Source: Mucilaginibacter gracilis (GTDB taxonomy: Bacteria > Bacteroidota > Bacteroidia > Sphingobacteriales > Sphingobacteriaceae). From it: a DNA stretch of 64,000 nt. Both the position numbers and the translations under genes were made by a program. The stretch spans positions 5,146,001-5,210,000 of the forward strand of contig NZ_RBKU01000001.1 in NCBI RefSeq assembly GCF_003633615.1, given 5' to 3'. Below are positions 26,785-36,263 of the stretch, piece after piece. Each line of letters opens with the position of its first letter. Position 1 is the stretch's first letter. The notes below the pieces were generated by a model. The model ran no database searches. It saw only the letters and a list, made by a program, of their open reading frames with translations, and had not been told where the DNA came from.

Positions 26785-27747
26785 TTAAGATAAAGTTAGT
26801 GGGTGATGCTTATTAAGTGCCTCTTTCAGGTCTTCCAGATTGGTGGTTTTATATCTTTCAGTTGAACTTACATAGCGGTGCCCGGCCATATATTGAACAG
26901 TACGCAGGTTCTTTTCTTTCAGCCATTCCGTGATCACACTCTGCCTGATCTGTTTTGCGTGTTTGTATTTGGGGTTGAGTTTCCGGAGCGCGTAGTTAAG
27001 GTGTAAAAGGCTGTTTTTGATGTCTTCCTGGGCGTTAATGCTGATAAACAAACGCTCAATTTCCTGTTCATCTTTGTAATGATTCGGCTTTCGCCCTGGT
27101 CGTTCGGCCAGGCGCTCAGCCAGTATTTTCGGACGGATCACTAACAGGTATTCGTGCAGTTCGAGGATTTGGTGGGGCTGCAATGGAAGTAACCGGCCCA
27201 GCTGCCTGCCGGTTGCAGGGATATGGATTTTACCCTCTCTTAGTTTCAGATGTTCAGGGCGCAGATGGCTCAGTTCATCCCGCGTAACACCCTGATAAAC
27301 AAGCAAGCCAATGATCACTTTATTGCGGTAGGTACGATTGTCGGTGACCTGGTAACTTTCATATAGCGCCTCCATTTCAGGCATGGTTAACAGGTCGTGT
27401 GGGAGGTTTCTGACCGTGCCTTTGAGTATGATTCCCGCTGCCGGATTGATGCCTATTTCCTGTTCCTGTTGCAGGTGGGAGAAGTAATACCGTAAGGTCC
27501 GCATGATCTGATTGATCAGCTTTATACTGAAGCCTTTCTGCCTGAGCTGGTCGGCAAACTCCATCACATCGGCATGGGTAAGCTGCGCTAAGTCGAGGCT
27601 TTGGCCGGTTAACCATTCGTGGAATGTGGCTGTATAGTTGATGGTTTGGTGGATATAGCTATGGCTGAACTGCTCTTGTTTCAGGTAAGCCCGGAAAGGT
27701 TCTAAAGCTGCCAGCGTAGCCGGAGCGAACTCATATTTTTTGTTCAT
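26785..27747 (-). CDS. Tyrosine recombinase B, unit 5
   Basis: This site-specific recombinase is about 320 aa; the start at 27747 (MNKKYEFAP) matches unit 4 and gives a 17-bp overlap with recombinase A. The SAM-like N-terminal core-binding domain (about 1-100) and the catalytic domain (about 110-310) are recognisable. Box I Arg is in GVTRDELSHLRPEH; Box II reads KQIRQSVITEW, so the usual His of HxxR is Lys; the AGHRYVSSTERY block keeps the second His and the Tyr nucleophile. The Box II change recurs in all copies. Confidence 0.9.
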   Translation of the reverse strand: MNKKYEFAPATLAALEPFRAYLKQEQFSHSYIHQTINYTATFHEWLTGQSLDLAQLTHADVMEFADQLRQKGFSIKLINQIMRTLRYYFSHLQQEQEIGINPAAGIILKGTVRNLPHDLLTMPEMEALYESYQVTDNRTYRNKVIIGLLVYQGVTRDELSHLRPEHLKLREGKIHIPATGRQLGRLLPLQPHQILELHEYLLVIRPKILAERLAERPGRKPNHYKDEQEIERLFISINAQEDIKNSLLHLNYALRKLNPKYKHAKQIRQSVITEWLKEKNLRTVQYMAGHRYVSSTERYKTTNLEDLKEALNKHHPLTLS

Positions 27748-28627
27748 GCTGAAGATGGGTGTAGATCTGCGTACTTTCCATGCTGCCATGCCCTAAAAAG
27801 CGTTGTATCTGTTCCAGCTGCATACCTGAATGCAGCAGGTGGCTGGCAATACTGTGCCGCAGGGTATGCAGACCAACGGGTTTAAGAATGGCCGCAGCCT
27901 TTTTTAAGGTCTGTAAACGATCATAACAGGTTTGGCCGGTGAGCCTTTTGCCACTGACGTTAAGCAGTAAAGCATCCTCTTTTTTATCACCGGCGAAGTG
28001 CGGACGGGCATACAGGATATAGTTCTCCAGATCGGTTTTAGCAGTACCGGCCAGTGGTACATAACGCTCTTTATAGCCTTTCCCTTTGCGGACGTAAACC
28101 AATTCTTTGTCGGGCAGAATGTCCCGGACGTTGACATTTATAGCTTCATTTTTTCGCAACCCGCAGCCGTAATATAAGGCAAGCATCGCTCTGTCCCTCA
28201 GCCCATATATATCATCTTTAACCAGATCATACAGCTTGCTGATCTCAGCCAGGGTGAGTATGCTTTTGATATTGGTGCTTTTGCCTTTGATGCGGAGTTT
28301 TACCGTAAAGCTGGGCTGGCCGCTCTCCATCAGGTAACGGCTGAACTTACGGATCACCTGTAAGTGTTTCCGGATATAGTTGAGGCTGATCGCACCGGCA
28401 GCGGTTTGGCTTGGCCTTTCGTGCAGATATTCCAGGTATTTTTTAAGGTGTTCAGGCTGTATATCATGCGGATGGTCGCAGCCCTGGGCTTCTAAGTAAA
28501 GCAGGAACTCGGCCAGCATTTTAGGCATATCGCGGGGACTGGTAGGTTCAAAGTTTAGTATCCTGAGCCATTGAGTGAACCCGGCATGCAGCCGGATATA
28601 CAGCGGATTTTTTAAGGTGCCTTGCAT
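27731..28627 (-). CDS. Tyrosine recombinase A, unit 5
   Basis: This is a 298-aa integrase/XerD-like recombinase. Box I is GLRDRAMLALYYGCGLRKNEAI (Arg in GLRKNE), the Lys beta-hairpin is RKGKGYKERYVPL, Box II is HTLRHSIASHLLHSG with canonical HxxR, and FLGHGSMESTQIYTH ends with the nucleophilic Tyr. All catalytic residues are present. It starts 3 bases after the ATPase stop and overlaps recombinase B, so the three genes form one operon. Confidence 0.95.
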   Translation of the reverse strand: MQGTLKNPLYIRLHAGFTQWLRILNFEPTSPRDMPKMLAEFLLYLEAQGCDHPHDIQPEHLKKYLEYLHERPSQTAAGAISLNYIRKHLQVIRKFSRYLMESGQPSFTVKLRIKGKSTNIKSILTLAEISKLYDLVKDDIYGLRDRAMLALYYGCGLRKNEAINVNVRDILPDKELVYVRKGKGYKERYVPLAGTAKTDLENYILYARPHFAGDKKEDALLLNVSGKRLTGQTCYDRLQTLKKAAAILKPVGLHTLRHSIASHLLHSGMQLEQIQRFLGHGSMESTQIYTHLQHEQKI

Positions 28628-28630
28628 TTT

Positions 28631-30253
28631 CTATTGTTGTTGGGCTACTGCGGTTTTCTTGCTGGTTTTCTGCGTGTTATGTAACCCATCGGGGCTGTGG
28701 GATACACCTGGGCTACTATGATTTACCTTACGTATCTCGGTAAGGATATTCTCCATCATTTCGTGGGCATCATTGGTCAGGGTTTCCAGATCATCCCAGC
28801 TTTGTACCTTGTATTCAAAACCTTTATAGCGGCTACCGCGCGCAATCTTGATATAACCCATCCGTTCCAGTTCATACAGGTAACGAGCCAAGCTACTTGG
28901 GCTGAGCCGAAAGACCGGGCGCACTTCTTTGCTGTAAAAGGTTTCGCTGTCGTTTTGCCGAAGCCAGGCTTTCAGCTTTTCAAAGAATGAACGGCAGGCA
29001 TCGTTCAACTCATCGCTCTTTTTAAGCAGGGTCGTTTCGAGCAGCGAAAAGGCGACCTCAATATCTTCAATCGTGGTTTCCACGTACTGCTCACCGGTGG
29101 TGGTATCGGTTTGCAGTTCCCGCTGGTATTGATGGTAGAACGTAATAGTTTCGGTGAATAAGAGCAGCAGCAGCATGGTGCGCCTGGGTTTGAAGATGGC
29201 CTCCGGCAGTTGCAGGTAGGTAGCAAAAGGATTTTTAACGCCCACCGGCTGCAGAAGCCGTTGCACGTTCTTAAGCTGTTCACGCACGTTGCGCTCGGCC
29301 TGGTGATCAAGCAGCCCGGCGCTTTGCCTGCGCTGGTAATCCATGATCTTTTTATCCTGCTCAGGGCTATCGTCTGTGTAGAGCAGGATACAGCGGTTGG
29401 CGTTATCTTCGTAAAGCTGTTCGCGGGTGGTACACCCGCTGACACAAACAGGGCCTTCGACATTCAGGGTAACCGTTTTCAGGTTACCCTTACTGTCCTT
29501 TAGGGTGACGGTCTTACTGATCCGTCGCTTGCTTTGCAGTTCCCGGAGCGGGTACAGCACGTTATCCGCGCCGTCCATATCCTCAATCAGCAGCAACTTA
29601 TTTTTAAGCTCATCCTTACCGAAGTAGTAAAAAGCGTTCATCGATAGCATGGTGATCTCCAGCTTATCTTCTTCCGGGATCAGTTCGCTGACCCTTTCCT
29701 GTAACCAGGTCTTGCCGGTGCCGGATGGCCCCAGGCACATCAGGTGCAGCGGTGTATTGCGCTTTCTTGAAGTATAGATCAGGTAAGCGATCAGGCTGTT
29801 TACTTCTTCGCCAACAATACCGCTGGCCGAGATCGCCTGCCGGGTCCGTCCGAGCAGGCCGGGTGCTTTGAGGTATTGCATGGCAATCTTACGTTCGGCC
29901 TCGGTAAGCTGTTTCTTTTCTGCCTGTTTAGGCTTCATGGCTTCCAGCCGTTCGGATCGGTAATCTTCCAGGGCAGTAGTCAGGCGGCTGATGACTTTTC
30001 CCAGTTCAGCGGCAGCCACGTCTAACGCCTCAGCTGACTTTTCAATCAGGTGTTCTGCCTGAACGCTGTTGTACAGGTCGAGGTTGTGGCGAAAGGCCTT
30101 GTTGGTGTTGCCACCGCAGACCATCTTCAATGTTACTTTTAAGCGGTCAAAGCCGGTCAGTTTAATGCCACCCAGGACGGTTATATGTAGCTTGCCATCG
30201 ATGTATAACAGTAGTTCTGGATTCTCCGTAATAAGCTTAGGTACTATATTCAT
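28631..30253 (-). CDS. Cassette AAA+/P-loop ATPase, unit 5
   Basis: This protein is about 540 aa. The start at 30253 (MNIVPKLITENPELLLY) aligns with other copies; the open frame goes on to 30319. An N-terminal beta-rich region (KLHITVLGGIKLTGFDRLKVTLK), a helical linker, then Walker A GPSGTGKT (about 175-182), Walker B LLLIEDMDG (about 220-228), a sensor-like SGCTTREQLYEDNANR (about 272-287), and a C-terminal winged helix (VFRLSPSSLARYLYELERMGYI). It resembles helicase/initiator-type AAA+ proteins. A role in assembling the recombination complex or in target choice is inferred. Confidence 0.8.
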   Translation of the reverse strand: MNIVPKLITENPELLLYIDGKLHITVLGGIKLTGFDRLKVTLKMVCGGNTNKAFRHNLDLYNSVQAEHLIEKSAEALDVAAAELGKVISRLTTALEDYRSERLEAMKPKQAEKKQLTEAERKIAMQYLKAPGLLGRTRQAISASGIVGEEVNSLIAYLIYTSRKRNTPLHLMCLGPSGTGKTWLQERVSELIPEEDKLEITMLSMNAFYYFGKDELKNKLLLIEDMDGADNVLYPLRELQSKRRISKTVTLKDSKGNLKTVTLNVEGPVCVSGCTTREQLYEDNANRCILLYTDDSPEQDKKIMDYQRRQSAGLLDHQAERNVREQLKNVQRLLQPVGVKNPFATYLQLPEAIFKPRRTMLLLLLFTETITFYHQYQRELQTDTTTGEQYVETTIEDIEVAFSLLETTLLKKSDELNDACRSFFEKLKAWLRQNDSETFYSKEVRPVFRLSPSSLARYLYELERMGYIKIARGSRYKGFEYKVQSWDDLETLTNDAHEMMENILTEIRKVNHSSPGVSHSPDGLHNTQKTSKKTAVAQQQ

Positions 30254-30319
30254 TGCAGGATTGATTATATAATGCGTTTTAATTCTGCAATGATAACTAT
30301 GGTGATTGCAGATTAGCAA

Positions 30320-30359
30320 GTGATACTCATTTGTATTTTACCACGCACTATATGTATCA
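30320..30359. promoter_or_regulatory. Inverted repeat operator, unit 5
   Basis: TGATAC and GTATCA are spaced by 27 bases in the divergent promoter between ATPase and regulator. The sequence between them and the downstream TCTTAGTATTTTTGA tract is nearly identical in unit 3. I infer an operator for the XRE protein shared by these two units. Confidence 0.5.
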
Positions 30360-30396
30360 TTCTTAGTATTTTTGATGGAATAGGATTAAAGGAATA

Positions 30397-30750
30397 ATGA
30401 GTTTAGGAACCCGGATCAAAGAGTTACGTACCCAAAAAAGATTGAAGCAGTCAGAGCTGGCTGAGATCGTCGGCCTGAACTCCTATGTGCAGATTGGCCG
30501 CTATGAGATAGGCAAGGCCAAACCCGCAGCAGATATGCTTTCCAAGCTGGCCAAAGCGCTGGATACTACTACCGATTACCTGGTGAATGATGATGTAAAT
30601 GATGCATCCGTAGCAGCCCAATTAACTGATCGGGAGCTGCTTAGACAGTTTAAGGAAGTGGAGTTATTTAGTCCGGAGGACAAGCATTTGGTGAAGACTT
30701 TTATTGATGCCTTTATCACCAAAAGGCATATTCAGGAATATGTTAAGTAA
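30397..30750 (+). CDS. XRE-family regulator, unit 5
   Basis: This 117-aa protein has an HTH_3 domain at about 3-58 (IKELRTQKRLKQSELAEIVGLNSYVQIGRYEIGKAKPAAD) and a helical C-terminal part ending FIDAFITKRHIQEYVK. It is about 85-90 percent identical to the unit 3 regulator by eye and quite different from those of units 1, 2, 4 and 6. It is divergent to the ATPase operon, with the shared operator between them. Confidence 0.92.
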   Translation: MSLGTRIKELRTQKRLKQSELAEIVGLNSYVQIGRYEIGKAKPAADMLSKLAKALDTTTDYLVNDDVNDASVAAQLTDRELLRQFKEVELFSPEDKHLVKTFIDAFITKRHIQEYVK

Positions 30751-30761
30751 GAAGTTATAAA

Positions 30762-30796
30762 AACTAACAAAGCCCCAAATTGGGGCTTTGTTAGTT
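30762..30796. terminator. Bidirectional terminator, unit 5
   Basis: The perfect inverted repeat has arms AACTAACAAAGCCCCAA around one central base. It stands between the convergent regulator and immunity genes. Confidence 0.85.
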
Positions 30797-30875
30797 ACAA
30801 TTATCTTGTTTTTTCTTCGACTTTAGAGGTTTGCCAGCGGATACTATCTTAAGCTTCAGTTGTTAATTCAATAGG

Positions 30876-31319
30876 TCATAAAGCACCCATTTCATTAATA
30901 GAGACAGAAACGATATTGATATTTTTTTTATAACGCTTTACTTTCAATTTAGTGTCGAAGTAAGTATATAAACTATCATTATGCATTTTGTTAAGATTAT
31001 AGTCTGTAATATGAACTTTAACTGAAGGATTACTATGAAGCATACTACCACTATCCACTTGGGCAAGTATCGTATCGGAACTTTCTTTCCAGATCAAATC
31101 TACTCCAGATGAAGTATTGGTTGTTTCTATATAAGCGTGATCCAAAGACGGCTTAAACAAACCATAATACTTACCTGCAATAATGTAACATTTATTGTTA
31201 TAGGTTTTCCAAACGGTAACATTTTTACCGTTTGGAAAAGGAACAAACTTTCTTGATTCTCCATACCATACTGATATACAGATTACTAATCCCAAAAAGA
31301 ACAAAAGTATTTTTTTCAT
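30876..31319 (-). CDS. Predicted immunity protein, unit 5
   Basis: This 147-aa protein has a strong N-terminal hydrophobic segment (MKKILLFFLGLVICISVWYG) that would export or anchor it in the inner membrane. The mature part shows no known family (it has YIETTNTSSGVDLIWKESSD). It begins 11 bases after the toxin tip stop. I infer that it is the periplasmic immunity partner of tip 5 from place, size and signal. Confidence 0.65.
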   Translation of the reverse strand: MKKILLFFLGLVICISVWYGESRKFVPFPNGKNVTVWKTYNNKCYIIAGKYYGLFKPSLDHAYIETTNTSSGVDLIWKESSDTILAQVDSGSMLHSNPSVKVHITDYNLNKMHNDSLYTYFDTKLKVKRYKKNINIVSVSINEMGAL

Positions 31320-31330
31320 TTGTTTCTATG

Positions 31331-32152
31331 TTAATGAACTGGTAAACCAGGCTCTATCTTGAATAAAGACTTAAAGGGATGCTGTGTATTAAACATATTT
31401 ACCCCTAAGCCGTATCCTACTCTTTCTGCCATTTGTGTGGTTTGGCCCTCTGTTGCAATTTGTCCTTGTTGCTTGCTTTGCAATGCATCAAAGCCTAATC
31501 TTGCATCGCTCCAACTCATTCCGTTACTTCCAGCCACAAATCCGGCCCCTATATTTCCTATGTCACGAGCAGACGCAATTGTTGGAAGTCCGCCACCACC
31601 ACTTAAACCTGGAACTCCATCAACAGTACCGCCCCGGTAACTATAAGCAGCTTGGTCACCCTTTGCAACATTACCTTTCATCCAGTTTGCTTCTCCGTTG
31701 GGGCCATTTGTTTTAAAATCATATTTCTGACCTCCTTTAGCGTTATTCATATAACTGAAAAGACCCAATTTTTTATCTCCCATAAGATTATTTAGGAAGT
31801 TCTGACCTGACTTATCTGAAAGATTAATGGTCGCTCCAACTACAGCTTTACCATTATCACCTAAAAACGAATGATCTGTAACCGTTTGACCAATCACTTG
31901 ACCAGTTCGCTGTCCATCTGAATTTTGCACATAGACCTTTTTATCACCATCAGCTTTAGCAGCAACAACCTTATAAGTACCGTCACTATTTTGGGTAACA
32001 TCTGTTGAAAACATTCCATCAGGATCAATAAACCTAATAGGATTATCATTGCCGTAAACAAAAGGAGAGAACTTTCTATTCAGTTCAGCTTTTGGATCAA
32101 TCGATGTCATCCTTCCAATTACAGGGTCGTAGAAACGTGCACCGTAATCGTA
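31331..32152 (-). CDS. Orphan Rhs C-terminal tip 5, polymorphic toxin type 44-like
   Basis: The frame continues from the core (YDYGARFYDPVIGRMTSIDPKAELN...YGNDNPIRFIDPDG) to a toxin of about 220 residues. An ATG at 32110 could start it. The toxin has YDFKTNGPNG, then DIGNIGAGFVAGSNGMSWSDARLGFDALQSKQQG. Spacing of YDFK, GN...G..G and AG-type Q residues resembles the polymorphic toxin type 44 domain. Biochemical activity is not known to me. An in-frame TAA seven codons upstream of the core insulates it. Confidence 0.65.
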   Translation of the reverse strand, partial: YDYGARFYDPVIGRMTSIDPKAELNRKFSPFVYGNDNPIRFIDPDGMFSTDVTQNSDGTYKVVAAKADGDKKVYVQNSDGQRTGQVIGQTVTDHSFLGDNGKAVVGATINLSDKSGQNFLNNLMGDKKLGLFSYMNNAKGGQKYDFKTNGPNGEANWMKGNVAKGDQAAYSYRGGTVDGVPGLSGGGGLPTIASARDIGNIGAGFVAGSNGMSWSDARLGFDALQSKQQGQIATEGQTTQMAERVGYGLGVNMFNTQHPFKSLFKIEPGLPVH

Positions 32153-32225
32153 TTGGCTGCCACAAAGTTTTTACGTTTGTGTATATTTTCCATTTTGCAC
32201 TTTTTCAGTGCCATAAAGAACGTTT
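32139..32225. other. Recombination junction J5: core plus cassette-end motif
   Basis: Core GCACCGTAATCGTA (32139-32152) is followed by TTGGCT, which extends identity with the Rhs gene at 57052-57071 to 20 bases. GCAC-tttttca-GTGC at 32197-32211 and CATAAAGAACGTTT follow. The right part belongs to unit 4. The region 32315-32470 is strongly conserved with the ends of units 1 and 2. Confidence 0.8.
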
Positions 32226-32470
32226 GTAACAGTAAAGATAAGCGTAAGTTTTTCATTTGCAAGGTCGTTGGTTGATGGTTTTTGTGGCCGGGATTGACCG
32301 GGTTGGTTGATCATCTGTCGCAGCAAAGGTAGCCTCCGAAGCCAGTGCAGTAAAGGGACTTTCGCGGCATAAACCCGCAAGGCATTCACCCACAGGCCAT
32401 TTATTCCACGTTCCCTTGACTGCCCCGCCTTCTCCCGCTTTTGGTTGCTTAACAGAAGATCACCTGATGA

Positions 32471-33433
32471 TCAGGTGAGGTTTAAGGGGTGAAACTTATT
32501 AAGCGCATCTTTCAGGTCTTCCAGGTTGCTGGTCTGGTAACGCTCGGTGCTGCTGATATAGCGGTGCCCCGCCATGTATTGAACCGTGCGCAGGTTCTTT
32601 GCTTTCAGCCATTCCGTGATCACGCTTTGCCTGATCTGCATCCCGTGTTTATACTTCGGGTTGATCTTTCGCAAAGCATAGTTAAGGTGCAACAGGCTAT
32701 TTTTAAGGGTTTCCTGCCCATTCATCGTAACAAAAAGCCGCTGTACATCTTCCACCGCTTTATACTTGTCCGGCTTCCTGCCGGAGCGTTCGGTCATACG
32801 TTCAGCCAGTATCTTAGGCCGAACGATCAGTATATATTCCTGTAGGTCTAAGATTTGGTGAGGTTCAAGGCTAAGTACGCGGCTATTCAGCTTACCCGTT
32901 TGAGGGATGTGTATTTTACCGTCCCGTAGTTTCAGGTGTTCAGGGCGCAACGTTTCCAGTTCTTCCCGCGTTAATGCCTGGTAAACAAACAAGCCTACAA
33001 TGACCTTATTACGGTGGGTTCGCTCGTCGGTTATCGGGTAACTTTCGTAAAGTGCTTCTAACTCCGGTTGGGTTAACAGATCGTGGGGAACGTGCCTGAT
33101 CGTGCCTCTTAGGATAATACCCGCTGCGGGGTTATGTGTGGCCTGCCCGGCATGTTGCAGCCACGTGTAGTAATACCTGACGGCCAGCATTACCCTGTTA
33201 ATGAGCCTGATCGTATAGCCGTCCTGTTTAAGCTGATCGGCAAACTCCAATACATCTGCATGGGTAACCTGTGTGGCGGCCAGGCTTTCTTTCTCTATCC
33301 ATTCCAGGAAGATGCCCGCATAGTTGCTGTTCTGCCGGATATAGTTTTTGGCGTAATGTTCTTCCTGTAAATAGGTTTGGTAACTGTCCAAAGCCGCCTG
33401 TATGGCCGGGGTGAACTCATATCTTTTGTTCAT
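32471..33433 (-). CDS. Tyrosine recombinase B, unit 4
   Basis: This is a 320-aa recombinase starting MNKRYEFTPAI, with 17-bp overlap with recombinase A. Box I Arg is in ALTREELETLRPEH; Box II reads MQIRQSVITEW (Met where His is expected); AGHRYISSTERYQ carries His and the Tyr nucleophile. It is about 60-70 percent identical to unit 5 B by eye. A short palindrome TCACCTGAT-g-ATCAGGTGA overlaps its stop and may terminate the operon. Confidence 0.9.
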   Translation of the reverse strand: MNKRYEFTPAIQAALDSYQTYLQEEHYAKNYIRQNSNYAGIFLEWIEKESLAATQVTHADVLEFADQLKQDGYTIRLINRVMLAVRYYYTWLQHAGQATHNPAAGIILRGTIRHVPHDLLTQPELEALYESYPITDERTHRNKVIVGLFVYQALTREELETLRPEHLKLRDGKIHIPQTGKLNSRVLSLEPHQILDLQEYILIVRPKILAERMTERSGRKPDKYKAVEDVQRLFVTMNGQETLKNSLLHLNYALRKINPKYKHGMQIRQSVITEWLKAKNLRTVQYMAGHRYISSTERYQTSNLEDLKDALNKFHPLNLT

Positions 33434-34316
33434 GCTTCAGATGGGTGTAGATCTGCGTACTTTCCATGCTGCTATGCCCTAAAAAGCGCTGGATCTGCTC
33501 TAAAGCCATACCTGAATGCAGTAAATGACTGGCAATGCTGTGGCGTAGCGTATGCAAGCCTGCTGGCTTCTTGATCTTTGCGATGTCCTTTAACTTTTGC
33601 AGGCGTTCGTAGGCCATGTGACCGCTTAACCTTTTGCCGTTTACATTCAATAACAAAGCATCCTCCTTTTTATCCGTGGCCAAAAGTGGGCGGCCATACA
33701 CGATATAGTTCTCCAGATCGGCTTTGGCCGTTCCGGCCAGCGGCACGTAACGCTCTTTATAGCCTTTGCCTTTACGCACGTAAACCAGTGCCTTATCTAA
33801 CAGGATGTCTTTAACATTGATATTGGCCCCCTCGTTTTTACGCAGGCCGCAGCCGTAGTACAAGGCCAGGATAGCTTTATCCCGCAAGCCCAGGGGCGTT
33901 TCATCTTTGACAGCTTCGTATAAGCTGCTGATCTCGGCCAGGCTAAGGATGGATTTCACGTTGGAGCTTTTGCCTTTGATGCGCAGCTTTACCGTAAAGC
34001 TTTCCTGCCCGCTTTCGGTCAGGTAGCGGCTGAACTTGCGGATCACCTGTAAGTGCTTACGGATGTAGTTCAGGCTGATTGCACCGGCGGCGGTTTTGCT
34101 TGGCCGCTCGTGCAGGCGTTCCAGGTATTTTTTCAAATGCTCCTGCTGGATGTCATGCGGGCGATGGCAGTTATTATCTTGCAGGTAGATCAGGAACTCG
34201 GTCAGTATCTTAGGCATATCGCGCGGACTGGTGGGTTCAAAGTTGAGGATGCGCAGCCATTGGGTAAAGCCTGCATGCAGGCGAATATAGAGCGGATTAT
34301 ATAGGGTGGCTTGCAT
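33417..34316 (-). CDS. Tyrosine recombinase A, unit 4
   Basis: This 299-aa recombinase has all catalytic residues: Arg in GCGLRKNEGANI, Lys in GKGYKERYVPL, HTLRHSIASHLL, and FLGHSSMESTQIYTH. It is the most canonical of the two enzymes in this unit. It starts 6 bases after the ATPase stop. Confidence 0.95.
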   Translation of the reverse strand: MQATLYNPLYIRLHAGFTQWLRILNFEPTSPRDMPKILTEFLIYLQDNNCHRPHDIQQEHLKKYLERLHERPSKTAAGAISLNYIRKHLQVIRKFSRYLTESGQESFTVKLRIKGKSSNVKSILSLAEISSLYEAVKDETPLGLRDKAILALYYGCGLRKNEGANINVKDILLDKALVYVRKGKGYKERYVPLAGTAKADLENYIVYGRPLLATDKKEDALLLNVNGKRLSGHMAYERLQKLKDIAKIKKPAGLHTLRHSIASHLLHSGMALEQIQRFLGHSSMESTQIYTHLKHEQKI

Positions 34317-34322
34317 TTTCTG

Positions 34323-35936
34323 TTAGTCGTGGGTTACTGGTTGTTCGCCACTGATTTTCTGCATTTTATGTAACCCACTAAGGCTTTGGGTTACCGGTGG
34401 GATACGGGTTACTAACTGAATGTTTTCCAGGATTGATCTGACCATGCTTTGCGCATCGCTGGCTAAGTTTTCGAGGTCGTTCCAGCTTTGTATTTTATAC
34501 TCAAAGCCTTTGTAGCGGCTGCCACGGGCGATCTTGATATAGCCCATCCGTTCCAGTTCATACAGGTAACGCCCTATACTGCTCGGGCTTAACCGGTATG
34601 CGGCACGTACTTCCTTGCTGTAAAAAGTATCGGTGTCCTTTTCTTTCAGGTAGATTTTAAGCTTTTCAAAGAAGCCCCGGCAGGCATCGTTTAACTCGTC
34701 GCTCTTTTTAAGCAAAGTGGTTTCCAGTAAGCTAAAAGCGGCCTGTATGTCCTCAATCGTGGTTTCAATATACTGCTCCCCGGTGTCCTCGTCCGTTTTC
34801 AGTTCCCTTTGGTACTGGTGGTAGTAGGTGATCGTTTCGGTAAACAGCAAAAGCAATAGCATGGTGCGCCGTGGCTTAAAAACAGCCTCCGGCAGTTGCA
34901 GGTATGGGGCGTAAGGATTTTTAACGCTGACAGGTTTTAAAAGGCGCTGTGCGTTTTTAAGCTGCTCGCGTACTTTCTTTTCTGCGTGCTGATCGATCAG
35001 GCCTGCGCTCATTTTACGCTGGTAGTCCATGATCTTCACGTCCTGCTCCGGGCTGTTATCCATGTAAAGCAGGATGCAGCGGTTCGCATTGTCCTCATAC
35101 ATCTGCTCCCTGGTGGTGCAGCCGCTGATACAAACAGGCCCCTCTACTTGCAGGGTGATGGTTTTTGGGTTGCCCTTGCTGTCTTTCAGCGTTACCGTTT
35201 TGCTGATCTTACGCTTGCTTTGCAGTTCCCTGATCGGGTACAGCACATCTTCTGCGCCGTCCATATCTTCAAGCAACAGCAGCTTGTATTTCAATTCATC
35301 CTTGCCGAAGTAGTAAAAGGCGTTTACGCTGAGCGTAGTGATTTCCAGTCTATCTTCTTCGGGTATCAGTTCGCCAACTTTTTCCTGTAACCAGGTCTTG
35401 CCGGTGCCGCTGGCACCCAGGCATAACAAGTGTAACGGCGTTTCACGGGTACGCGAGGTATAAATGAGATAAGCGATCAAGGCGTTGGTTTCTTCGCCCA
35501 CGATACCGCTCTGGCCGATGGCCTGCTTTGTCCGGCCTAACAGGTCAGGGCTTTTTAAGTAAGCTATGGCGGCTTTGCGCTCGGCATCGGTAAGCTGTTT
35601 CTTTTCCGGCTGCTTGGGCTTCATCGCCTCCAATCGCTCTGATCGGTACTGCTCTAAGGCAGTGGTCAGCCCGGTTATGGCCGTGCTGATCTCGCGGGTG
35701 CCGGTGTCGAGTGCATCGGCTGACTTCTCGATCAGCTGCTCGGTTTGAATGCTGTTGTAAAGGTCTAAGCTATGACGAAAGACGTTTTGCTTATCATCCG
35801 TATTCACCAGTTTAAGCGTTACTTTCAGACGGTCAAACCCGGTCAGCTTGATGCCGCCCAATACGGTGATGTGCAGCTTGCCGTCTAAGTACAATAGCAG
35901 TTCCGGGTTGTCTGTGATCAGTTGCGTTTTAGCCAT
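34323..35936 (-). CDS. Cassette AAA+/P-loop ATPase, unit 4
   Basis: This 537-aa protein starts MAKTQLITDNPELLLYLDG. Walker A is GASGTGKT, Walker B LLLLEDMDG, the sensor-like block is SGCTTREQMYEDNANR, and the C-terminal winged helix is AYRLSPSSIGRYLYELERMGY. It is divergent to the XRE gene with a perfect 30-bp palindrome between them. The last approximately 30 residues vary among units. Confidence 0.82.
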   Translation of the reverse strand: MAKTQLITDNPELLLYLDGKLHITVLGGIKLTGFDRLKVTLKLVNTDDKQNVFRHSLDLYNSIQTEQLIEKSADALDTGTREISTAITGLTTALEQYRSERLEAMKPKQPEKKQLTDAERKAAIAYLKSPDLLGRTKQAIGQSGIVGEETNALIAYLIYTSRTRETPLHLLCLGASGTGKTWLQEKVGELIPEEDRLEITTLSVNAFYYFGKDELKYKLLLLEDMDGAEDVLYPIRELQSKRKISKTVTLKDSKGNPKTITLQVEGPVCISGCTTREQMYEDNANRCILLYMDNSPEQDVKIMDYQRKMSAGLIDQHAEKKVREQLKNAQRLLKPVSVKNPYAPYLQLPEAVFKPRRTMLLLLLFTETITYYHQYQRELKTDEDTGEQYIETTIEDIQAAFSLLETTLLKKSDELNDACRGFFEKLKIYLKEKDTDTFYSKEVRAAYRLSPSSIGRYLYELERMGYIKIARGSRYKGFEYKIQSWNDLENLASDAQSMVRSILENIQLVTRIPPVTQSLSGLHKMQKISGEQPVTHD

Positions 35937-35974
35937 GAATAAAGTTTATAGCTTATTAATCAAACACCAAAGCT

Positions 35975-36004
35975 ATCATATTTGATTAATTAATCAAATA
36001 TGAT
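35975..36004. promoter_or_regulatory. Perfect 30-bp palindrome, operator of unit 4
   Basis: Each half reads ATCATATTTGATTAA or its complement, giving 15-bp perfect arms with no loop. It lies 38 bases upstream of the ATPase start in the divergent promoter region. A half copy TTAATCAAA occurs at 35956-35964. This is the form expected of a dimeric XRE repressor site. Binding is inferred. Confidence 0.75.
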
Positions 36005-36263
36005 ACGTATTTCAATTTACGTTTGAATAATTTATCAAAAGTGGCAATAGGATCACATAATATATTTTACGTGTGTTATTTGCTCTGTCATATTAAAAGG
36101 GTTGATTTGGCGATCTTATACACGAATATCGGCCTTGACTTATCGATTAAGACCGATAGTTCTTATATTTGATATATTAGTCAATTTTCATTTACTTACC
36201 CAATGGAACAATTTGAATAATCAATCATCAATAGCGAAATTAGATGTGCTATTAAGCATTTAC

